Assembly: GCA_030607835.1 (NCBI GenBank) | Contig: JAUWJE010000079.1 | Coordinates: 1 to 7,740, forward strand | From: Candidatus Fermentibacterota bacterium | GTDB taxonomy: Bacteria; Fermentibacterota; Fermentibacteria; Fermentibacterales; JCC-6 | Direction of reading: 5' to 3' | Length of the DNA: 7,740 nucleotides | In this document: one piece after another, positions 1-5,313 of the stretch | How positions within the stretch are numbered: position 1 is the stretch's first letter | Layout: every line of letters starts with the position of its first letter | Made by a program: the position numbers and the translations under genes | Notes under the pieces: model-generated | Database searches by the model: none | The model's input: the letters and a program-made list of their open reading frames with translations, nothing else | What the model was told of the DNA's origin: nothing

Positions 1-1373
1 CCCTGGGTCTGAACCGGATCTTCTCCGGATCTTGTCAGGAAAATATTGCAGTTAAAGCTCTCCCTTACAATGTTGTTAGCTCCAAGGAAATACCTGTTCC
101 GAAGTTCATAATCCCACGTGAGATTAGTAGGCAGAGGATTACTCTCCTTGATGAGCTTCAGATTCCAGTCGGTTCCGGCTCCAACATTTCCTATAGTATC
201 TCCGGCGACCGTAACCATCCAGATGGCCAGCATATAGTTCTTGTTAACAGGTTTGGTAAAACGTATTACTGTGGAATCAATCAGAACAAAGTCCAGATCC
301 AGCCCTGGCATCAGTTCATCCCAGTTTCCGGATCCGGTTTCTCCTCCTTCAATATACCAGGCGCTCTCCACAGCTCCGGTTTCCTCATTTTTATTACCGT
401 TAAGATCATCCTGAAATATTCTTATAGAAGTAATCTTGGGCGGAGGAAGGGAATCCGGCGACGTAAGAAAAAAGTAATTATTCGCGGGGTGAATATCCAG
501 AATACTATCCGTAACCTGTGTTGCCTGACCTACGAATTCAGAGGATTCAGTTGACCCTGCCTGCCTGCTCGCTATTGTTGTAATCTCAACAGGTCCCACC
601 TGTGCGATGATCTTGGCGCCGAACAGCCCCTGATGCGGAATACTGTATGAGACGAATTCCGGACCGGTAATGGAGAGACTGACATCACCCATATCGATTC
701 TCTGAATTATCTCGTCTTCGTATCCTTCGTACCTGAGACTGAGGCTGCTCTGAGGCCCCAGGCTCCTCTCGCTGTCGTGATCAACATCCACATGTATTTT
801 CTCGCCAATCGTTCCTTCAAGCTGGACTCTGAGTTGCTGCTCCATCTTGAGATCGGGGAACATTGACTGGCTCTGACCTTCCTGTTCTATCGCATTCGGC
901 CTGTAGTGAGTTATGCCTGAAAGCGTGATTTTCTGATACCCGCTGATATCAATCTGCCCGCCCTCTCCAATTGCTCCAGCCAGTATTGGAGGCATATCGA
1001 TCGGCAGGTAGATTGTCGGCACCAGAGAACCATCTTCTCTGGTGGTCCTCAGGCATGTATTCCTGTTCACCCTCAACCAGCTGTTTCGAAGAGACCACTC
1101 GATTGTACGATCATTAAGTTCGGTAAGTGGGAAACAGCCCAGGCGGGACACTGGAATATTTCCGTAGAAAAGACGCCATGTAAGAAAATCACTCCTGACT
1201 GAATGCAGAAGACGCCATGAAACGCCGGGTTCTACAAGTACAAAGCGGGATTGCTCGGTGTCCCAGGGATACCTTGGAATGAGTTCAGGTGCACGAATGC
1301 CCACCGCTGCAGCAGCAGAAACAGTAAGCACCAGCAAGAGCAGGTATAACAGAACTGTAGTTCTAATTTTCAT
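1..1373 (-). CDS. sprA: SprA-like type IX secretion outer-membrane protein, N-terminal part (runs off left edge)
   Basis: This is the N-terminal part (457 codons seen) of a protein resembling SprA/Sov, the very large outer-membrane channel of the type IX secretion system. Residues 1-24 form a signal peptide: MKIR, a Leu/Val-rich core, then an Ala cluster. Residues about 173-270 match the SprA N-terminal family pattern as I know it: FPDLKMEQQLRVQLEGTIG, then EKIHVDVDHDSE, then RYEGYEDEIIQRIDMGDVS, then a GLFGAK segment that in SprA reads SLFG.K. Further SprA-like blocks follow: NNYFFL (299-304), a GNWDEL stretch followed by a LAIW.VT segment (349-389), and LKLIKESNPLPTNLTWDYELRNRYFLG split across 405-431. 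The frame is open to the window edge; SprA proteins usually exceed 2000 residues, so most of the gene lies outside. The ATG at 1373 is chosen for the signal peptide, but a TTG at 1379 is possible. It is divergent from the lpt genes. Full function cannot be judged from this fragment. Confidence 0.85.
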   Translation of the reverse strand, partial: MKIRTTVLLYLLLLVLTVSAAAAVGIRAPELIPRYPWDTEQSRFVLVEPGVSWRLLHSVRSDFLTWRLFYGNIPVSRLGCFPLTELNDRTIEWSLRNSWLRVNRNTCLRTTREDGSLVPTIYLPIDMPPILAGAIGEGGQIDISGYQKITLSGITHYRPNAIEQEGQSQSMFPDLKMEQQLRVQLEGTIGEKIHVDVDHDSERSLGPQSSLSLRYEGYEDEIIQRIDMGDVSLSITGPEFVSYSIPHQGLFGAKIIAQVGPVEITTIASRQAGSTESSEFVGQATQVTDSILDIHPANNYFFLTSPDSLPPPKITSIRIFQDDLNGNKNEETGAVESAWYIEGGETGSGNWDELMPGLDLDFVLIDSTVIRFTKPVNKNYMLAIWMVTVAGDTIGNVGAGTDWNLKLIKESNPLPTNLTWDYELRNRYFLGANNIVRESFNCNIFLTRSGEDPVQTQ

Positions 1374-1387
1374 TTCCAAGTTCTAGT

Positions 1388-1393
1388 CTCCGG
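1388..1393 (-). promoter_or_regulatory. Ribosome-binding site candidate for the sprA-like gene
   Basis: On the minus strand this reads CCGGAG. It lies 8 bases before an in-frame TTG (1379-1377) but 14 bases before the ATG (1373-1371). An in-frame TAG lies two codons above the TTG, so these are the only nearby choices. Spacing favours TTG, which would add Met-Glu before the ATG; start-codon preference favours ATG. Either way the signal peptide is intact. Confidence 0.4.
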
Positions 1394-1404
1394 CCAGATA
1401 AGGG

Positions 1405-1422
1405 TTCCACATTCGTGTGGAA
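1405..1422. repeat. Perfect inverted repeat in the divergent control region (possible operator)
   Basis: TTCCACA-TTCG-TGTGGAA is a perfect 7-bp inverted repeat with a 4-base spacer. It sits between the divergent sprA-like and lptF-like genes. Its right arm overlaps the candidate -35 element (1418-1423) of the lptF-side promoter, which fits a repressor or activator site. In RNA from the plus strand it would form a hairpin with a UUCG loop, but it lies upstream of the predicted lptF transcription start. In RNA from the minus strand it could be in the sprA leader. It has no T-run, so a terminator is unlikely. Confidence 0.5.
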
Positions 1423-1445
1423 AGAACTGAACCAATCGGTATAAT
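1418..1445 (+). promoter_or_regulatory. Candidate promoter for lptF-lptG
   Basis: TGGAAA (1418-1423, 4 of 6 matches to TTGACA) and a perfect TATAAT (1440-1445) are separated by 16 bases. Transcription would start near 1452, giving a leader of about 32 bases that contains the GAAGG ribosome-binding candidate (1468-1472). The perfect -10 box in an otherwise unoccupied intergenic stretch is the main support. The assignment assumes a sigma-70-like housekeeping factor. Confidence 0.5.
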
Positions 1446-1452
1446 TGTCATG

Positions 1453-1480
1453 TTGCCGATTATTCCTGAAGGCCTATAAT
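1453..1480 (+). promoter_or_regulatory. Second promoter-like element very close to the lptF start
   Basis: TTGCCG (1453-1458, 4 of 6) and a second perfect TATAAT (1475-1480) are separated by 16 bases. Transcription would begin near 1487, just before the ATG at 1490, so an mRNA from here would be almost leaderless. It may be a real second promoter or a chance match in AT-rich sequence. Confidence 0.25.
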
Positions 1481-1483
1481 GAG

Positions 1484-2896
1484 ATGGATATGAAAAAGCT
1501 GCAAGTTTACACATTGCGGGAGTTTATTCCTCCCTTTCTGATATCAGCGGGCATATTCACTTTCGTGATGCTGCTGGATAAACTGCTGGACCTGCTTGAT
1601 ATGATAGTCAGCAAGGGTGTACCTGTCAGAACCGTTGTCGAAGTATTTTTACTGCTCCTCCCTTCAATGGTTGCCGTTGTAGTACCAATGGGAGTTCTTG
1701 CTGGTGTTCTGATGGCTGTGGGCAGAATGGAATCAGATCTGGAAGTAACTGCTATGAAAGCTTCCGGCATCAGCATATTCACCATACTAAAACCATTGAT
1801 GCTTGCCGCTCTAACCCTTTCTGTAGTAATGGTCCTTTTCAACAACTACGTCCTTCCAGACGCGAATCACCTTGCCAAGAACCTGCTCCTTGATATCGGA
1901 ACCATGCGTCCGACTGCCAAGATCATCCCTGGTATGTTCGTTGACGATATCGACAATTACAGAATAATCGTCAATGACAAAGATGATCTGACAGGCGACC
2001 TGGAAAATGTAGTAATACATGAACGGGTACCAGGTACTAACGGAAGAACAATCACAGCACTTAAAGGCCGTATGGAACCGGTATCCGCAAATCGCTTCCG
2101 TCTTGTGCTTTCTGACGGACAGATGCACGAACTCTCAGAAGCTGGAGAGTACAGAAAACTTGATTTCATGACCTACACCGTCGAGATAACACGTTCGGAA
2201 GAGCTTATCAGACAGGACAGGGATAGCAGAGGAGACAGAGAACTATCGGCATCACAGATGAGATCTCTTGTAGATTCGCTTGAAAAGCAGTCAGCAGCTC
2301 TAACGGATTCCCTGAAAATCGCAGGAAGCGCGCCTCTTCTGGCCCTTCTCTCTGATTCCTCGATGATTTCCGGAAGAGGTGGAGTATTCCCCCCTCCGGA
2401 CAGTCTGGATGACCGTACAAGGTTCAATATAGCCAGGAACTTCCTGGTCCAGCATGCATCCAATCTTAGATTATTAGTTGACAGGAAAGCCTCTGTCCAG
2501 AGAAGTATCAGCAGATACCAGGTGGAAATAGAGAAGAAGTACTCCATTCCTTTCGCATGCATGGTTTTTGTACTGCTTGGCGTACCGCTGGGTCTTTCCA
2601 CCCGCAAGGGGAGCGCGGGGATCGCGCTTGGAGTCAGCCTGCTTGTGATTCTTGTTTACTATCTCTTTCTTATAGCAGGTGAGCATCTCGCTGACAGAGG
2701 GATGATGTCACCTTTCCTTTCAATGTGGTTGCCGAACATAATCCTCACCGCGCTTGGAATTGTGCTGACATTGAGAAGCCTTCATGAAGGTAATCCGATT
2801 CCAATGGAGAGAGCCATCTCGGGAATGGTGACATTCTTTAGCAGGTTCCGACGGAACGGTGGCTGTTTATCAAGTCAGAGCGGGGCAGAACGATGA
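1484..2896 (+). CDS. lptF: LptF/LptG-family LPS export permease, long form
   Basis: This is an inner-membrane permease subunit of the LptB2FGC ABC exporter, which extracts lipopolysaccharide from the inner membrane and passes it to the periplasmic bridge. The 470 residues show the family plan: a cytoplasmic start (YTLREFIPPF), membrane segments near 17-40, 52-79 and 101-120, the NNYVLPDAN motif after the third, a periplasmic beta-rich domain (about 145-237), then three segments near 355-372, 378-399 and 411-430. The cytoplasmic stretch ESDLEVTAMKASGIS (83-97) fits the coupling helix that contacts the LptB ATPase. Family members are usually about 360 residues. The extra length is a charged, helix-prone periplasmic stretch (about 238-350) and a short C-terminal tail. 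Start: ATG 1484, 11 bases after GAAGG; ATG 1490 is also possible, and the upstream TTG at 1445 adds residues unlike the family. The stop overlaps the next start by ATGA. The F rather than G name rests on gene order and is tentative. Confidence 0.88.
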   Translation: MDMKKLQVYTLREFIPPFLISAGIFTFVMLLDKLLDLLDMIVSKGVPVRTVVEVFLLLLPSMVAVVVPMGVLAGVLMAVGRMESDLEVTAMKASGISIFTILKPLMLAALTLSVVMVLFNNYVLPDANHLAKNLLLDIGTMRPTAKIIPGMFVDDIDNYRIIVNDKDDLTGDLENVVIHERVPGTNGRTITALKGRMEPVSANRFRLVLSDGQMHELSEAGEYRKLDFMTYTVEITRSEELIRQDRDSRGDRELSASQMRSLVDSLEKQSAALTDSLKIAGSAPLLALLSDSSMISGRGGVFPPPDSLDDRTRFNIARNFLVQHASNLRLLVDRKASVQRSISRYQVEIEKKYSIPFACMVFVLLGVPLGLSTRKGSAGIALGVSLLVILVYYLFLIAGEHLADRGMMSPFLSMWLPNIILTALGIVLTLRSLHEGNPIPMERAISGMVTFFSRFRRNGGCLSSQSGAER

Positions 2897-3984
2897 ATGT
2901 TCGAAAGCTGGATATGTATCTTGCTTCGAGATTCATGAAGATGATTATTGTGGCAGTATCTTCCTTTGTTGTGATCTTTGTCAGTGTTGACGCTTTCGAT
3001 CACTTCACAAGGTGGGTGGACAAGGATGTGTCTCCGGGGACTTTTCTGGAGTACTACTTCTACGGTCTGCCTTACATTATCGTACTTGTACTTCCCATTG
3101 CGGTTCTTCTAAGCTCCCTCTTTCTGATCTCATCGCTTTCTCGAAGAAACGAGCTCGTGGCCATGCGCGCAGCGGGTATCAGCATTCCCAGAATACTGCT
3201 CCCCCTGTTTCTGGTCGGCGCTCTTGCATCACTATTCGAACTTGGAGTAGGAGATTTCATAGTATCCAATGCCACTTATCAGCAGAGCCAGGTTAAAAGA
3301 GTGCAGATAGATGGGCAGGAACCGATAAATTACGCCAGAAGAAGCGGGTTTGCTCACAGATCTCCAAATGGCGCTATTCTCGACATAGGTTTTTTTAATG
3401 GTGAAACTGAAACACTGACGGATGTAACAGTTGAATGGTTCGATGACAGTTCCAGAATCACGCGGAGGCTTGATGTGGACAGAATGATCTGGTCTGATTC
3501 ACTCTGGACAGGAATAGGAGCTTCAGACAGAGTCTTCGGTCCATCCGGAGCGCTTGTCTACACTGTTTCAGATTCTCTCCCGCTTCCCGGAATTACTGAA
3601 ACTCCGGAGGATTTCGGCTCAAGACAGAAGGCTCCCCAGGAAATGAATTTCTTTGAATTATGGAACTACATCCAGAGGGTGGATGCAGCGGGTGGTGACT
3701 CCAGAGGTGATATGGTGGAATTCTACCTGAAAATCCTTTTTCCGCTATCCAATCTGATCATGGTTATGGTTGGGGCGCCACTTGCGCTGAGAAATCCGCG
3801 AAGCGGTAAAGCGTCCAGCATCGGTCTTGCAATCCTTCTTGCATTCCTCTTCTTCTCGCTGCTCCGTTTTGGTCAAACTCTCGGACACAAGGGAGCGCTT
3901 CCTCCACTTCTCGCAGCAAGCATTGCTGAAATAGTTTTTGTCGCACTTGGATTATTCCTTCTCACTCGCGCATCAAGAGTATAA
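2893..3984 (+). CDS. lptG: LptF/LptG-family LPS export permease, second subunit
   Basis: This is the likely partner permease of the LPS exporter, paired with the preceding gene and the LptB ATPase (not in this window). It has 363 residues, normal for the family. Membrane segments lie near 15-34, 58-82 and 99-117, a periplasmic beta-rich domain spans roughly 130-245, and three more segments lie near 280-299, 307-327 and 337-358. RRNELVAMRAAGIS (84-97) fits the coupling helix to LptB. MNFFELWNYIQRVDAAGGD (251-269) matches the typical LptG stretch before the fourth segment, and FPLSNLIMVMVGAPLALR (283-300) the family motif in it. After the third segment the usual N....P motif is replaced by GDFIVSNA, unlike the first gene. 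The start codon sits in the ATGA overlap with the upstream stop, which implies translational coupling and equal expression. The G assignment rests on gene order and the 251-269 stretch. Confidence 0.87.
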   Translation: MNVRKLDMYLASRFMKMIIVAVSSFVVIFVSVDAFDHFTRWVDKDVSPGTFLEYYFYGLPYIIVLVLPIAVLLSSLFLISSLSRRNELVAMRAAGISIPRILLPLFLVGALASLFELGVGDFIVSNATYQQSQVKRVQIDGQEPINYARRSGFAHRSPNGAILDIGFFNGETETLTDVTVEWFDDSSRITRRLDVDRMIWSDSLWTGIGASDRVFGPSGALVYTVSDSLPLPGITETPEDFGSRQKAPQEMNFFELWNYIQRVDAAGGDSRGDMVEFYLKILFPLSNLIMVMVGAPLALRNPRSGKASSIGLAILLAFLFFSLLRFGQTLGHKGALPPLLAASIAEIVFVALGLFLLTRASRV

Positions 3985-3986
3985 CT

Positions 3987-4010
3987 CCGTATTATATACT
4001 CATATAACGG
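3987..4010 (+). other. Imperfect AT-rich hairpin just after lptG
   Basis: CCGT (3987-3990) and TATAT (3993-3997) pair with ATATA (4002-4006) and ACGG (4007-4010) around an ACTC loop, with a 2-base bulge on the left arm. It begins three bases after the lptG stop. No T-run follows, so it is not a standard intrinsic terminator; it could protect the mRNA 3' end or be chance. The rest of 3985-4064 shows nothing else I can identify. Confidence 0.3.
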
Positions 4011-4064
4011 ATTACTGCATTCCATCTCCTGAACACTTGCCGGATAGCACTTCGAAGTTGCATA

Positions 4065-4093
4065 TTTTCACCTGTTCGTACTTATTCGATAAT
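4065..4093 (+). promoter_or_regulatory. Candidate serC promoter
   Basis: TTTTCA (4065-4070, 4 of 6 to TTGACA) and GATAAT (4088-4093, 5 of 6 to TATAAT) are 17 bases apart, the preferred spacing. The predicted start near 4100 leaves a leader of about 30 bases carrying the strong ribosome-binding site. This suggests serC is transcribed apart from the lpt genes, although read-through cannot be excluded because no clear terminator follows lptG. Confidence 0.5.
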
Positions 4094-4118
4094 CACAAGT
4101 ATGTGCTTCACTCAATTC

Positions 4119-4125
4119 AGGGAGG
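4119..4125 (+). promoter_or_regulatory. Strong ribosome-binding site that fixes the serC start
   Basis: AGGGAGG lies 5 bases before the ATG at 4131 and is the best Shine-Dalgarno match in the window. It rules out the in-frame ATG at 4101, which has no such site and would add ten residues unlike SerC. Confidence 0.8.
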
Positions 4126-4130
4126 CTGAA

Positions 4131-5216
4131 ATGCCAGAGCGTATACACAATTTCTTCGCAGGTCCGGCTACTCTTCCATACGATGTTGTCAAAAAATCTT
4201 TTATCGAAGCTGTGAATTTCGATGGCCTTGGAATGTCAGTTATGGAGATATCCCATCGGTCACCTGCTTTTGACAGCATGTTCACCGAGACTCAGAAGAA
4301 TATGCTTGAGATCATGGGACTCTCGAATGACGAGTACGCGGTTCTCTTCCTCGGTGGCGGAGCGAGTACCCAGTTCTGCGCAGTTCCTTTCAACTTCCTC
4401 GAGAAGGACATGACTGCTGACTATGTAGTTACCGGCGGATGGTCGAAAAAAGCAGTTAAGGAAGCAAAATTCTTCGGCAACGTGAACATTGCCGCCAGCA
4501 GTGAAGACGCAAACTTCAGTTTCATCCCGAAGCAGTTCGATCTCACTCCCGGAGCCGCTTACGTTCATACTACCAGTAACAACACTCTTGTCGGCACTCA
4601 GATAAAGAACATCCCCCATACAGGTGATGTTCCTCTTGTCTGTGACATGTCCAGTGATTTCCTGTCCAGAAAACTTGATTTCAGCAAATTCTCGCTTATC
4701 TACGCCGGAGCGCAGAAGAATATCGGTCCATCCGGTGTCACCGCGGTTATTATCAAGCGCTCATGGGCTGAGAAAGCACGCAGGGAAGTACCGACGATGC
4801 TTGCTTACGCTACCCCCATCGCTAAGCACTCCCTTTTCAATACTCCTCCATCCTTCCCTGTCTACGTCGTTGGCAACGTAATGAAGTGGATCCTGGAACA
4901 GGGCGGTCTTGAAGCTGTTGAAATGGCGAACAACAGGAAAGCCGGACTGCTTTACGACTATATGGATGAGAACAGTGATTATTACAGGTGCACTGTAACC
5001 GACCCGGCAAGCAGATCTCTTATGAACGTCACATTCCGTCTTCCGACCGAGGAACTTGAGAAGAAGTTCATCGCTGAAGGCGCAGAGAACAACCTTATCG
5101 GACTCAAGGGACACAGATCAGTCGGCGGCTGCAGAGCATCCATCTACAACGCAATGCCATACGAGGGTGTCGCAGCACTGGTAAACTTCATGAAGAGATT
5201 CAAGGCGGCAAATTAG
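4131..5216 (+). CDS. serC: Phosphoserine aminotransferase
   Basis: This enzyme converts 3-phosphohydroxypyruvate and glutamate to phosphoserine and 2-oxoglutarate, the second step of serine synthesis from 3-phosphoglycerate; SerC can also act in pyridoxal phosphate synthesis in some bacteria. The cofactor is pyridoxal phosphate in the cytoplasm. The 361 residues match the usual length of about 360. Visible family features are NFFAGPATLP (7-16), MEISHRS (38-44, with the His-Arg pair of the substrate site), LFLGGGASTQF (72-82, the phosphate loop), CDMSSDFLSR (171-180, with the cofactor-binding Asp172), YAGAQKNIGPSG (191-202, with the Schiff-base Lys196) and LKGHRSVGGCRASIYNAMP (325-343, with the Arg and His that bind the substrate phosphate). 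The start is set by the AGGGAGG site. Neither serA nor serB is in the window, so the gene stands alone here with its own promoter. It converges on ligA. Confidence 0.97.
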   Translation: MPERIHNFFAGPATLPYDVVKKSFIEAVNFDGLGMSVMEISHRSPAFDSMFTETQKNMLEIMGLSNDEYAVLFLGGGASTQFCAVPFNFLEKDMTADYVVTGGWSKKAVKEAKFFGNVNIAASSEDANFSFIPKQFDLTPGAAYVHTTSNNTLVGTQIKNIPHTGDVPLVCDMSSDFLSRKLDFSKFSLIYAGAQKNIGPSGVTAVIIKRSWAEKARREVPTMLAYATPIAKHSLFNTPPSFPVYVVGNVMKWILEQGGLEAVEMANNRKAGLLYDYMDENSDYYRCTVTDPASRSLMNVTFRLPTEELEKKFIAEGAENNLIGLKGHRSVGGCRASIYNAMPYEGVAALVNFMKRFKAAN

Positions 5217-5257
5217 TTCCTGGACTCGTATAGAGTCAAATCTTTACGAAATATGCT

Positions 5258-5285
5258 GAGGGGCGGGGAGAAATCTCCGCCCTTC
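5258..5285. terminator. Hairpin terminator between convergent serC and ligA
   Basis: GAGGGGCGG (5258-5266) pairs with CCGCCCTTC (5277-5285): nine pairs including one G-T, with two further pairs possible (A5269-T5276, G5270-C5275). The stem is GC-rich and sits about 40 bases after the serC stop and about 30 bases after the ligA stop. The plus strand is followed only by an interrupted T-tract (TTCTTC), and the minus side has none, so it fits serC better but may stop both genes. Confidence 0.7.
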
Positions 5286-5313
5286 TTCAAACCAAACAGC
5301 TAATATCCAGCAT

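Noticed and set aside
1445..1483. An upstream TTG start extending the LptF-like protein by 13 residues
   Set aside because: The added residues (beginning MSCCRLFLK) do not resemble LptF N-termini, the TTG overlaps the -10 box of the likely promoter, and ATG 1484 gives the usual family start.
1507..2686. Several minus-strand ORFs of 70-144 codons opposite lptF
   Set aside because: They lie antisense to a well-supported membrane protein gene, have low-complexity Ser/Arg/Thr-rich translations typical of shadow frames, and show no ribosome-binding sites or known motifs.
3987..4010. The hairpin after lptG as an intrinsic terminator
   Set aside because: The stem is AT-rich with a bulge and no T-run follows; kept only as a low-confidence structure.
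3938..4129. A 63-codon plus-strand ORF spanning the end of lptG and the serC leader
   Set aside because: It overlaps lptG in another frame, covers the serC promoter and ribosome-binding site, and has no recognisable protein features.
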